Shown here one piece after another: positions 8,619 through 16,096 of a stretch of DNA of 33,623 nt (its first letter is position 1; the number at the start of each line of letters is the position of its first letter). The stretch covers positions 1 through 33,623 of the forward strand of contig JBKBMT010000032.1 of the NCBI GenBank assembly GCA_046295655.1. The letters are read 5' to 3'. Both the position numbers and the translations under genes were made by a program. The notes under the pieces were generated by a model that saw only the letters and a list, made by a program, of their open reading frames with translations, did not search any database and was not told the DNA's origin. The stretch comes from JBKBMT01 sp046295655 (GTDB taxonomy: Bacteria > Pseudomonadota > Alphaproteobacteria > Rhodobacterales > Rhodobacteraceae).

Positions 8619-9269
8619 CTATCCGGCCAGGTGCCTCAGGCCCTGGGTGACATCGGTCCGCACCGCAAGGCGCAGGGCCGGTTCGTCGCCGGCGCGCAGC
8701 GCGGCAAGGATCATCCGGTGGTGTTGTGGCGGCTGGTTGCGACGCAGCCGGGAGTAGAGGGCACGCATGGTCGGACCCAGTTGCAGCCAGACCGTCTCGC
8801 AGATCGCCAGCATCGCAGGCGCCTGCGCGCGCAGGTAAAGCGTGCGGTGAAATTCCAGATTGGTGCGGACATAGGCCACCGCATCCTGCTTGACCACCGC
8901 CTCTGCGTTCAGCGCATTGATCGCGGTCAGCCTGTCGATCAGGGCGAAATGGGCACGCGGCAGCGCCCGGGATGCCATCTCGGGTTCCAGAAGCGCGCGG
9001 ATCGCCGCCAGTTCCTCGATCCGGTCCGGCGTGAGTTCGGGGGTGGCGACCCGGCCCGACGAGGACAGGGTCAGGGCGCCCTCGGCAACCAGCCGCTGCA
9101 CCGCCTCGCGCGCGGGGGTCACCGACGTGCCGAATTCGGCGGCAAGCCCGCGCAGGGTCAGCGGCTGCCCGGGCGGCAGTTCGCCGTGCATCACCCGGCT
9201 GCGCAGGATGCGATACATCCGGTCGTGGGTGGACAGGGTGGCGTCGGAGGGGCGCGCGCGCAGGACCAT
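8619..9269 (-). CDS. GntR family transcriptional regulator, FCD subfamily
   Basis: This 216-residue DNA-binding regulator has an N-terminal winged helix (about residues 15-75; ILRSRVMHGELPPGQPLTLR, then EFGTSVTPAREAVQRLVAEG) and a C-terminal all-helical FCD ligand domain (about 80-210), with the typical IRALLEPEMASRAL and NLEFHRTLYLRA stretches. FCD regulators usually sense organic acids or sugar acids and repress nearby catabolic genes; no such operon is adjacent, so the target is unknown. ATG 9269 is chosen because homology begins there; the open frame extends further upstream into the metallopeptidase gene without support. It sits 29 bp downstream of the metallopeptidase gene on the same strand. 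Confidence 0.88.
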   Translation of the reverse strand: MVLRARPSDATLSTHDRMYRILRSRVMHGELPPGQPLTLRGLAAEFGTSVTPAREAVQRLVAEGALTLSSSGRVATPELTPDRIEELAAIRALLEPEMASRALPRAHFALIDRLTAINALNAEAVVKQDAVAYVRTNLEFHRTLYLRAQAPAMLAICETVWLQLGPTMRALYSRLRRNQPPQHHRMILAALRAGDEPALRLAVRTDVTQGLRHLAG

Positions 9270-9298
9270 GGCGCATTGTCCCGCGGGCCGGCTGCGCG

Positions 9299-9985
9299 TC
9301 AATCCCCGAAGCGGAACCCGTGCAGCCCCGCACCATGGCGCCGAAGCCACTGCCGCGGCCCCGCGTAGCCCGGCACCAGGCGGGCGACCACCGCCCAGAA
9401 GGCGGGCGAATGGTTCATCTGTTCCAGATGCGCAACCTCGTGGGCCGCGACATAGTCCAGCACCTCGGGTGGCGCCATCGCAAGCCGCCAGCTGAACATC
9501 AAGGCGCCGTCGGCGCTGCACGAGCCCCAGCGCGAGCGTGTGTCGCGCAGCCGGATCGGCCCCGGAATGCGCCCGAGGCGCGCGGCATGGCGGTCGCAGG
9601 CCGAGACCAGGCGCTCGCGCGCAAGGTGACGCAGGAAGATCGCGGCGCGCCGGCCGGCCGTATCGGCCGGGCCGGGTATCAGCAACGCCGTCTCGCCGAT
9701 CCGCGGGGTGCGCAGCCCGGCAGCGGGCTCGATCCGCAAAAGCCGCCCCTCGACCGGCAGCACCACGCCGTGTTCCACCCGGACCTGCGCCGGGATCCGG
9801 CCCAGTGCATCGCGAATCCAGTCGCTGCGCGCACGCGCGAAGGCCAGCGCGTCGGCCTCGCGGGCGCGGCGCGGCAGCGTCAGCGTCACCTTTCCGTCAA
9901 GCCCCGAGATCCGCAGGCTGATCCGTCGTGCGCGGGGCGACCGGCGCAGGGTGATCGCGACATCGGGAAGTTCGGGCAGGATCAT
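9299..9985 (-). CDS. YgjP-like (DUF45) zinc metallopeptidase
   Basis: This 228-residue protein carries the gluzincin motif HEVAH in YVAAHEVAHLEQMNHSPAFW near its C-terminus, including the third putative zinc ligand His in MNHSPAFW. The preceding LRDTRSRWGSCSADGALMFS is diagnostic for the YgjP/DUF45 (M48-related) family. The N-terminal half has the usual basic RRSPRARRISLRISG beginning. The physiological substrate is not known. No signal peptide is visible, so it is probably cytoplasmic. It may be co-transcribed with the GntR gene that follows closely. Confidence 0.88.
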   Translation of the reverse strand: MILPELPDVAITLRRSPRARRISLRISGLDGKVTLTLPRRAREADALAFARARSDWIRDALGRIPAQVRVEHGVVLPVEGRLLRIEPAAGLRTPRIGETALLIPGPADTAGRRAAIFLRHLARERLVSACDRHAARLGRIPGPIRLRDTRSRWGSCSADGALMFSWRLAMAPPEVLDYVAAHEVAHLEQMNHSPAFWAVVARLVPGYAGPRQWLRRHGAGLHGFRFGD

Positions 9986-10073
9986 CGGTGCAGGCCGTCG
10001 GCGACATCGGATCCATCAGTGTCAGGGGATGGCCCCCCGTTCAAGGCCCGGCGGCGGAACGGAAGGAAAAGGG

Positions 10074-10141
10074 GGCGGCGGTGCCAGGGAGGAGGAGGGC
10101 ACCGCCGCCGGTCACGATCGGCCCAGGGAGGAGGAGGGGCC
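10074..10141 (-). ncRNA. CcsR/'cuckoo'-type sRNA, second copy (two hairpins)
   Basis: Two hairpins each present the same 12-nt loop, read on the minus strand as CTCCTCCTCCCT and containing CCTCCTCCC. The first, 10120-10141, has a 5-bp GGCCC/GGGCC stem; the second, 10074-10109, has a perfect 12-bp stem. Stems differ while loops are identical, the defining pattern of the CcsR/cuckoo RNA family of Alphaproteobacteria, whose loops resemble anti-Shine-Dalgarno sequence. A pyrimidine-rich CCCCCTTTTCCTT follows the last hairpin on the minus strand and could form the 3' end. Orientation is inferred from the DUF1127 gene upstream on the same strand. Exact transcript ends cannot be read. Confidence 0.75.
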
Positions 10142-10155
10142 TTTCGTAACACGCC

Positions 10156-10171
10156 CGGGCCTTGCGGCCCG
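10156..10171 (-). other. GNRA-type hairpin between the two sRNA copies
   Basis: A perfect 6-bp stem, read on minus as CGGGCC-GCAA-GGCCCG, carries a GCAA tetraloop. It lies between the two sRNA units and may be a processing or attenuation element separating them. The role is inferred. Confidence 0.4.
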
Positions 10172-10180
10172 AAGAGAAGC

Positions 10181-10251
10181 GCGGCGACGGGAAGGGAGGA
10201 GGAAATCCCGCCGCCGCGAAGTGCCGGGCCCCAGGGAGGAGGAGGGGGCCC
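10181..10251 (-). ncRNA. CcsR/'cuckoo'-type sRNA, first copy (two hairpins)
   Basis: This copy follows the DUF1127 stop codon by about 10 nt on the minus strand. Hairpin one, 10226-10251, has a 7-bp stem and a 12-nt loop containing CCTCCTCCC; hairpin two, 10181-10217, has a 12-bp stem with one mismatch and a 13-nt loop with the same motif. The loop starts of the four hairpins in this region are spaced 40, 68 and 39 bp apart, so they group as two units of two hairpins. In Rhodobacter sphaeroides the homologous CcsR1-4 RNAs are cleaved from a transcript shared with the DUF1127 gene ccaF1 and act in stress responses; the same organisation is inferred here. Confidence 0.78.
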
Positions 10252-10261
10252 CGCAAAACCT

Positions 10262-10483
10262 TTACTCGCCGGCCTTCCGGCCGTAGGCCGCTTCCAGCGC
10301 AACGCGGGTCAGCATCGACCGCGTCAGCCCCAGATCGGCCAGTTCCCGGGTCGTCAGCGCGTTCAGTTCTGCCAGCGTCCGGCGATAGACCCGTCGCCTG
10401 TGCAGAGCCGCCCGCAGCCGCGCGACGAGAGACAGATGGCTCGCGCGGTCGATCCGTCCAGTGATGGTCGATGCGAGGCCCAT
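10262..10483 (-). CDS. ccaF1: DUF1127 small protein, CcaF1-like
   Basis: This is a 73-residue basic protein with the DUF1127 core RRRVYRRTLAELNALTTREL followed by ADLGLTRSMLTRVALEAAYG. In Rhodobacter sphaeroides the DUF1127 protein CcaF1 is an RNA-binding protein encoded immediately upstream of the CcsR sRNAs and influences their maturation; the same gene order is present here. ATG 10483 is preferred because AGGA lies eight bases upstream and the length then matches the family; a start at 10555 would add 24 unsupported residues. The gene is divergent from mrp with a 255-bp interval. A stress-sigma promoter (RpoH in R. sphaeroides) is expected there but no convincing pair of hexamers was found. 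Confidence 0.85.
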   Translation of the reverse strand: MGLASTITGRIDRASHLSLVARLRAALHRRRVYRRTLAELNALTTRELADLGLTRSMLTRVALEAAYGRKAGE

Positions 10484-10738
10484 GTCTTCGATCCTGTCTG
10501 CCGCCGTTTCCCGGTTCGTCGGGATGAAGATGGCGCTCTTTCTGCGTCTGCACAATAGGCGCAGTTTACAATGCTGCTTTGCGGCAAGCGCATGCCTTTC
10601 ATGGACAATTTACGCAGCGTTAAGAGCCGCGAACGCCGAAAAATGGGGCGTTCGGCGAATTGGGCTTGCCCGTCGCCGGCTCTCGCACGATCTGTTGGCA
10701 CAGGATCGGCGGGGGCGGGCCGACGGACGGAGGAGAAG

Positions 10739-11803
10739 ATGGCGGTGGATCGCGACTCGGTGCTGAAGGTGCTTTCGGGCATCGCCGTGCCCGGCGGCGG
10801 GGATCTGGTGTCGCGCGATCTGGTGCGCGCGCTTGCGGTCGAGGGCGACCTTGTCCGGTTCGTGCTGGAACTGCCGGGGCCCGAGGCGGCCGGGGCGTTC
10901 GAGCCCGTGCGCCAGGCAGCAGAGGCCGCGCTGCGCGCCGCTCCGGGCGTGGGGCGGGTGCAGATCGTCACCACTGCCCCCGTGGCTTCGAAACCGCCGC
11001 CGGACCTGAAGATCGGCCGGCACCCCACGGCGCAGGCGGGCCCGGCCGAAGTTCCCGGCGTCGCGCGCATCCTTGCGGTGGCCAGCGGCAAGGGCGGGGT
11101 CGGAAAATCCACCGTCTCGTCGAATCTGGCGGTGGCGCTGGCGCGCCAGGGCCGCCGTGTCGGACTGCTCGACGCCGACATATACGGGCCCAGCCAGCCG
11201 CGCATGATGGGCGTCAGCCAGCGCCCGGCCTCACCCGACGGCAAGACCATCCTGCCCCTCAGGGCGCACGGCGTCACCATGATGTCCATCGGACTGATGC
11301 TGAAGGAAGGCGATGCGGTCATCTGGCGCGGTCCGATGCTGATGGGGGCGCTGCAGCAGATGCTGACGCAGGTGGCATGGGGCGAGCTTGACGTGCTGAT
11401 CGTCGATCTGCCGCCGGGCACCGGCGATGTGCAGCTGACGCTGTGCCAGCGGTCAAGGCTGACCGGGGCGATCGTGGTTTCGACGCCGCAGGATGTGGCG
11501 CTTCTGGACGCGCGCAAGGCGCTGGCGATGTTCCGCACGCTCAAGACACCGGTCCTGGGCCTGATCGAGAACATGTCCACCTTCTGTTGCCCGAACTGCG
11601 GTCACGAGACGCAGATCTTCGGTCACGGCGGCGTTCGGGCAGAGGCCGAGACGCTGGGGTTGCCGTTCCTGGGCGAATTGCCGATCAGCCTGGCAACCCG
11701 GCTGGCCGGCGATTGCGGCATCCCGGTCGCCGCCGGCGAGGGACCCGAGGCCGAGGCCTACGCGCGCCTTGCACAACGTCTGGTCGCGGGCGGGATGGCC
11801 TGA
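10739..11803 (+). CDS. apbC: Mrp/ApbC-type iron-sulfur cluster carrier ATPase
   Basis: This 354-residue cytoplasmic P-loop ATPase carries and delivers [4Fe-4S] clusters to apoproteins. It has an N-terminal MIP18/DUF59-like domain (about residues 1-75, starting MAVDRDSVLKVLSGIAVPGG), a proline-rich linker, and the Mrp NTPase with deviant Walker A SGKGGVGKSTVSSNLA near residue 117, LLDADIYGPSQPRMMG, VDLPPGTGDVQLTL, and the cluster-binding CPNC near residue 284 in FCCPNCGHET. ATG 10739 has AGGAG at 10731-10735, so the longer upstream frame is rejected. It precedes the dcw cluster in the same direction but is separated by a 634-bp leader. Confidence 0.95.
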   Translation: MAVDRDSVLKVLSGIAVPGGGDLVSRDLVRALAVEGDLVRFVLELPGPEAAGAFEPVRQAAEAALRAAPGVGRVQIVTTAPVASKPPPDLKIGRHPTAQAGPAEVPGVARILAVASGKGGVGKSTVSSNLAVALARQGRRVGLLDADIYGPSQPRMMGVSQRPASPDGKTILPLRAHGVTMMSIGLMLKEGDAVIWRGPMLMGALQQMLTQVAWGELDVLIVDLPPGTGDVQLTLCQRSRLTGAIVVSTPQDVALLDARKALAMFRTLKTPVLGLIENMSTFCCPNCGHETQIFGHGGVRAEAETLGLPFLGELPISLATRLAGDCGIPVAAGEGPEAEAYARLAQRLVAGGMA

Positions 11804-12437
11804 CTAGGGGCCGTCATGGAATCGGATGGGTTGCCGCCGGGGTCCTGGCGCAGATTCCCCGAACGACTGCCCCATGCATCCGGTTCCGCCCCCTCACTGC
11901 GGCGTGATTCGCCGTGATTCGACGCCGTCGGATGGTTCGTTCCTGTTTTGATCGTTGCGAAGCTGCATCAGTTTCGCCGGACTGAGAGGTTTTCTTTTCT
12001 GACGCAGCAACCCGCCATGCGCGCGGCAGGAACTACATATGGTGGATCACGCCGTATCTGCACCGACATTTGCGCTTCTTCCAGTCGGTCGGGTCGTCGC
12101 GAAGCCGTGGCGGGCGATTTTCTCCAGGTTTTTCCCCAAACGAATCCATTGCGAACCATGTGGTTCCATGGCACACAATCTCCATCCGACGAGGAGAGCA
12201 GCAAGAGGGGCAGACGAAAGACCCCGAAACGCACCGAGGCAGGTTTCTACAGGCTTCTCCATCCGAGGACGAAAGAGATCCGGGGCGCCCGCGAGCAGCA
12301 TCCCCCCAGGTGGCGCGCGCACTCGGACAGCCCGGCGACGGGACAGACGGCGGCGGATCGGGCACAGGCAGCAACCCGATCCGCCGTTTCCGTTTCCGGA
12401 GGCGCGGACAAGGCGAGGGCGGAAAGGACGGCGGGCG
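11804..12437 (+). promoter_or_regulatory. Long leader upstream of the dcw cluster with clustered GANTC sites
   Basis: No supported gene lies in these 634 bp. GANTC (CcrM methylation) sites occur at 11819-11823 (GAATC), 11853-11857, 11906-11910 and 11916-11920 (GATTC), and 12142-12146 (GAATC). The middle pair is part of a 10-bp tandem repeat (GGCGTGATTC, then GCCGTGATTC), exactly one helical turn apart. An inverted repeat CCATG-TGGTTC-CATGG lies near 12160-12171. The mraZ promoter is expected here. The region was checked for RNase P RNA and tRNA signatures and none were seen. Confidence 0.5.
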
Positions 12438-12962
12438 GTGTTTTTCTCCGGCCAGCACAGGCAGAAGATCGACGGGAAGGGGCGCGTCTCCATCCCGGCG
12501 GACTTCCGCAAGGCGCTGGATGCGGCCGACCCGTCCCGACCCGAAGGCGAACGCCGGCGCCTGCGCATCGTCTATGGCGATCCGCGGCGGAACTATCTGG
12601 AATGCTATCCGCTTCCCGCCTTCCACGAGATCCTGCGCCGCGTGGCACAGCTGCCCGAGGGCAGCGACGACCGCGAACTGCTGGAACTGTTCGTGATCGC
12701 AGGGTCCGACGAGGCCGAGATCGACAGCGACGGGCGGATCATCCTCGGCCCGCTGCTGCGCGAGCGGATCGGCCTTGCCCCCGAGGGCGGCGAGGCGATC
12801 TTTGCCGGTGCGCTCCAGACCTTCCGCATCTTCACGGTCGAGGGCTTCGAGGCCGAGAAACTGGCCAAGCTCGATGCCGCCAAGGCCCGGCTTCAGGGCA
12901 AGGCCAATGTCCTGACGCTGCTGCCGCGGGCCGGAGGGCCGGCGGCTGACGCCGAGGGCTGA
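12438..12962 (+). CDS. mraZ: Division/cell-wall cluster transcriptional repressor MraZ
   Basis: MraZ is an AbrB-like, ring-forming DNA-binding protein that represses the dcw promoter it starts. The 174-residue product has the two expected swapped-hairpin repeats: SGQHRQKIDGKGRVSIPADF near the N-terminus and DEAEIDSDGRIILGPLLRER in the second half, each with the conserved D-x3-R. The GTG start at 12438 is chosen because family homology begins at once (VFFSGQHRQK) and AGGA lies nine bases upstream; the open frame runs another 133 codons upstream without homology. It is followed after 3 bp by rsmH. Autoregulation is expected from the family, but the usual TGGG-type repeats were not convincingly found in the leader. 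Confidence 0.93.
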   Translation: MFFSGQHRQKIDGKGRVSIPADFRKALDAADPSRPEGERRRLRIVYGDPRRNYLECYPLPAFHEILRRVAQLPEGSDDRELLELFVIAGSDEAEIDSDGRIILGPLLRERIGLAPEGGEAIFAGALQTFRIFTVEGFEAEKLAKLDAAKARLQGKANVLTLLPRAGGPAADAEG

Positions 12963-12965
12963 CGG

Positions 12966-13946
12966 GTGGCCGCCGCGCATCACGTCCCGGTGCTGCTCGA
13001 TCCGCTGCTGCGGCTCTGTGCACCGGTGCGCGGCGTCTGGCTCGACGGAACCTTTGGCGCCGGCGGCTATGCGAGGGGGCTTCTGCGTGCCGGAGCCGAC
13101 CGGGTGATCGGCATCGATCGCGACCCGACCGCGCTTGCATCGGCCGAAGCCTGGCGCGGCGACTTCGGTGCGCGGCTGGAACTGGTCGAAGGCACGTTCT
13201 CGGATCTCGACAGGCTTGCGGGCGAGCCGCTCGACGGGGTGGTGCTGGATCTCGGGGTCAGCTCGATGCAGCTCGACCGGCCGGAACGGGGGTTCTCCTT
13301 CCTGCGGGACGGTCCGTTGGACATGCGGATGGGATCGGAAGGAACAAGCGCGGCCGATCTGGTGAACGGCGCGCCCGAGGGCTGGCTTGCCGATGTCCTG
13401 TATCATTATGGCGAGGAGCGCGCCGCGCGGCGCATCGCCCGCGCGATCGTCGCTGCCCGGCCGATCGAGGGAACGGCGCGGCTGGCCGAGGTGGTGGCGG
13501 CCTGTCTGCCCCGGCCGAAGCCCGGGCAGAGCCACCCGGCCACCCGCAGCTTCCAGGCGCTGCGGATCGCGGTGAACGGCGAGTTCGACCAGCTTGTGGC
13601 CGGTCTTGCCGCTGCGGAACGGGCGCTGAAGCCGGGCGGCCTGCTTGCCGTTGTGAGCTTCCATTCGCTCGAGGACCGGATCGTGAAGCGTTTCTTCGCG
13701 CTGGCCGAAGGCCGGGGGCAGGGCAGCCGACACGCCCCCGCAGGTGCCGAGACGCCGGCCCGGTTCATCCCCGTCACCCGTCGGCCGGTCGCCCCGGACG
13801 AAGCCGAGATCGCCGCCAATCCGCGGGCGCGTTCGGCATTGCTGCGGATCGGCCGGCGCACCGGGGCACCGGCGGTTCCGCCCGACCCGGCAGCACTGGG
13901 CGTCCCGCGCCTTCCCGCCGACACACGCCGCACGAGGAGCCGCTGA
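12966..13946 (+). CDS. rsmH: 16S rRNA (cytosine1402-N4)-methyltransferase
   Basis: RsmH (MraW) uses SAM to N4-methylate C1402 in the decoding centre of 16S rRNA. The 326-residue protein has the N-terminal HHVPVLLDPLLRL, the SAM-binding DGTFGAGGYARGLL (about residues 23-36), GVVLDLGVSSMQLDRPERGF, and C-terminal SHPATRSFQALRIAVNGEF and LAVVSFHSLEDRIVKRFF. All are standard for the family. It starts with GTG three bases after mraZ and ends one base before ftsL, so it is inside the dcw operon. Confidence 0.96.
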   Translation: MAAAHHVPVLLDPLLRLCAPVRGVWLDGTFGAGGYARGLLRAGADRVIGIDRDPTALASAEAWRGDFGARLELVEGTFSDLDRLAGEPLDGVVLDLGVSSMQLDRPERGFSFLRDGPLDMRMGSEGTSAADLVNGAPEGWLADVLYHYGEERAARRIARAIVAARPIEGTARLAEVVAACLPRPKPGQSHPATRSFQALRIAVNGEFDQLVAGLAAAERALKPGGLLAVVSFHSLEDRIVKRFFALAEGRGQGSRHAPAGAETPARFIPVTRRPVAPDEAEIAANPRARSALLRIGRRTGAPAVPPDPAALGVPRLPADTRRTRSR

Positions 13947-13947
13947 G

Positions 13948-14295
13948 ATGCGATCCTTTCTGATGATCCTTGCCGGGCTTGCCGTCCTCGCCTCCGGCTT
14001 CTGGGCCTACAGGGAGAACTACGCAACCCAGGCCGCCCTGCGGGAAGCGGCCCGGGTGAACCGCGAGATCGCGCGGCTGCGCGAGGCGCTTGCGGTGCAG
14101 AATGCCGAATGGGCCTATCTGAACCGTCCCGACCGGCTGGCCGAGCTTGCCACGGCGAATTTCGACCGTCTGGGCCTTCTGCCGATGCTGCCCGAACAGT
14201 TCACCGAGACGCGCCACCTGCCCATGCCGCGGCTGCCCGGGATCGAAGGGGCCGTGGATGCCGCACATTTCGACGACGGGGACGACCTGCCATGA
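13948..14295 (+). CDS. ftsL: Cell division protein FtsL
   Basis: This 115-residue bitopic protein has a transmembrane segment at about residues 3-20 (FLMILAGLAVLASGFWAY), a periplasmic coiled coil at about 26-55 (ATQAALREAARVNREIARLR), and the alphaproteobacterial motif AEWAYLNRPDRLAELA. FtsL bridges FtsQ/FtsB to the FtsWI synthase. The identification rests on topology, the motif and the position between rsmH and ftsI. The stop overlaps the ftsI start (ATGA at 14292-14295). Confidence 0.9.
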   Translation: MRSFLMILAGLAVLASGFWAYRENYATQAALREAARVNREIARLREALAVQNAEWAYLNRPDRLAELATANFDRLGLLPMLPEQFTETRHLPMPRLPGIEGAVDAAHFDDGDDLP

Positions 14296-16079
14296 CGCGC
14301 ACGCCGCTGCGACCGCTTGCCCGCATCCTGCCGGCCCGGGCACGGGGCGAGAACCCCGACGTGATCGAGGCCGAGAACATCCGCCTGCGCAACGAGGCGA
14401 TGCGCGACCGCGCCCGTGCCCGGGCCGGCCTGCGGCTGATGGTGCTGGCCGTCGGCTTTGCCTCGGCGTTCCTGGTGATCGGGATGCGCATGGCGATGCT
14501 GGCCGGGTCCGAACCGGCCGAGCCGCGGTCGGCCGGGGTCGCCGCGCAGATCCAGGCGCAGCGGGCCGACATCGTGGACCGCAACGGGCGGCTTCTGGCC
14601 ACCAACCTTGTCACCCATGCGCTCTATGCCCATCCGCGCGACCTGATCGACCCGGCGAGGGCGGCGCGCGAGCTTGCGCGGCTGTTCCCCGAGCTGGACG
14701 AGGCACGGCTGCTGGCCCAGTTCACCGACGGGCGGCGGTTCGTCTGGCTACGGCGCAAGCTGAGCCCGGAACAGGTGCAGGCGGTGCACGAGATCGGCGA
14801 GCCCGGGCTTCTGTTCGGCCCGCGCGAGATGCGGCTTTATCCGAACGGCCGGCAGGCGGCGCATGTGCTGGGCGGCACCCAGTTCGGCGACGAGGGCGTG
14901 CATTCGGCCGAGGTGATCGGCACTGCCGGGATCGAGCGGGCGCTGGATGCCAGGCTGCGCGACCCCGATCAGCTTGGCCAGCCGCTGACCCTGTCGCTCG
15001 ATCTGGCCGTGCAGGCGGCGGTGACCGAGGTTCTGGAAGGCGGGATGAAGCTGCTGGACGCCAAGGGCGCCTCCGCCATCGTGATGGAGGCCCGGACGGG
15101 CGAGATCATCGCCATGGTCTCGCTGCCCGATTTCGACCCGAACGACCGGCCTCGGCCTCCGGTCCAGGGCGATCCGGCGGACAGTCCGATCTTCAACCGC
15201 GCATTGCAGGGTGTCTATGAACTCGGCTCGGTGATGAAGGTCTTTCCGGTGGCGCAGGCGCTCGAGGCCGGCATCGTCTCGCCCGCGACCATGGTCAACA
15301 CGACGAGTCCGATGCAGCTGGGCCGGTTCCGCATCCGCGACTTCCGCAACTACGGACCGCAGCTTTCGGTCGCGGACGTGATCGTGAAAAGCTCGAACGT
15401 GGGGACCGCGCGGCTGGTGGCGCAGATCGGACCGACGCGCCAGCAGGCCTTCCTGAAGGCGCTGGGTTTTCTCGACCCGGTTCAGCTCGAGATGGTCGAG
15501 GCGCCGACCTCGCGTCCGCTGCTGCCGAAACGCTGGTCCGACATCTCGGCCGCGACGGTATCCTACGGGCACGGCCTGTCGGCAAGCCCGCTGCATCTCG
15601 CGGTCGGTTATGCCGCGCTGGTCAATGGCGGCTGGAAGGTGACGCCGACGCTCCTGCGCCGCGAGGGGGAGGCGCCGGCCGAACGGGTGATGACCGCCGG
15701 CACGTCGGATGCGATGCGCGACATGCTGCGGCGGGTGGTGACCGAGGGCACCGCGCGTTTCGCCGATGTCGCGGGCTATCGTGTGGGCGGCAAGACCGGA
15801 ACCGCCGACAAGGCCCGGCGGGCCGGCGGCGGATACTACAAGGACAAGGTGATGGCGACCTTCGCCGGCGCCTTCCCGATCGACGATCCGCGGTATGTCG
15901 TGGTCGTGTCGCTGGACGAACCGGTCGATACCTCGGGCACCGAGCCGCGGCGCACCGCCGGCTGGACGGCCGTGCCGGTGACGGCCGAGATCGTGCGCCG
16001 GATCGCGCCGTTGATGGGAATGCGCCCGGCGCCGGTTGAAAAGCACCCCCCGACCAAGATAACAGCCGTGCGCGGCTAG
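14292..16079 (+). CDS. ftsI: Septal peptidoglycan transpeptidase, PBP3
   Basis: FtsI is the division-specific class B penicillin-binding protein that crosslinks septal peptidoglycan with FtsW. The 595-residue protein has a cytoplasmic tail of about 46 residues, one transmembrane segment (47-68), a pedestal domain beginning at ADIVDRNGRLLATNL, and a transpeptidase domain with all three active-site motifs: S313-x-x-K316 (GSVMK), SSN at 367-369, and KTG at 501-503. The start is the ATG overlapping the ftsL stop. The longer open frame is in-frame read-through from within ftsL and is not the gene start. Confidence 0.96.
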   Translation: MTRTPLRPLARILPARARGENPDVIEAENIRLRNEAMRDRARARAGLRLMVLAVGFASAFLVIGMRMAMLAGSEPAEPRSAGVAAQIQAQRADIVDRNGRLLATNLVTHALYAHPRDLIDPARAARELARLFPELDEARLLAQFTDGRRFVWLRRKLSPEQVQAVHEIGEPGLLFGPREMRLYPNGRQAAHVLGGTQFGDEGVHSAEVIGTAGIERALDARLRDPDQLGQPLTLSLDLAVQAAVTEVLEGGMKLLDAKGASAIVMEARTGEIIAMVSLPDFDPNDRPRPPVQGDPADSPIFNRALQGVYELGSVMKVFPVAQALEAGIVSPATMVNTTSPMQLGRFRIRDFRNYGPQLSVADVIVKSSNVGTARLVAQIGPTRQQAFLKALGFLDPVQLEMVEAPTSRPLLPKRWSDISAATVSYGHGLSASPLHLAVGYAALVNGGWKVTPTLLRREGEAPAERVMTAGTSDAMRDMLRRVVTEGTARFADVAGYRVGGKTGTADKARRAGGGYYKDKVMATFAGAFPIDDPRYVVVVSLDEPVDTSGTEPRRTAGWTAVPVTAEIVRRIAPLMGMRPAPVEKHPPTKITAVRG

Positions 16080-16096
16080 GCGGCACGCGGGGAATC

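Noticed and set aside
10074..10251. The AGGGAGGAGGAG repeats as a CRISPR array or simple satellite
   Set aside because: Repeats are 12 bp, irregularly spaced, and each sits in the loop of a distinct perfect or near-perfect stem, which fits structured sRNAs and not CRISPR repeats.
9320..10558. Plus-strand open frame of 412 codons across the metallopeptidase, sRNA and DUF1127 region
   Set aside because: It is antisense to three better-supported minus-strand features and has no homology.
10484..10740. RpoH-type promoter for the DUF1127 gene (CTTG at 10588-10585 with CTATTG at 10558-10553, minus strand)
   Set aside because: The spacing is 26 bp, too long for any sigma factor; no better pair was found, so no promoter is called.
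12039..12437. N-terminal extension of MraZ by 133 codons
   Set aside because: The translation is Arg/Pro-rich with no family match; MraZ homology begins exactly at GTG 12438, which has its own ribosome-binding site.
11804..12437. RNase P RNA or a tRNA in the long leader before mraZ
   Set aside because: The conserved RNase P core sequences (such as GAGGAAAGTCCGGGC) and tRNA T-loop signatures are absent.
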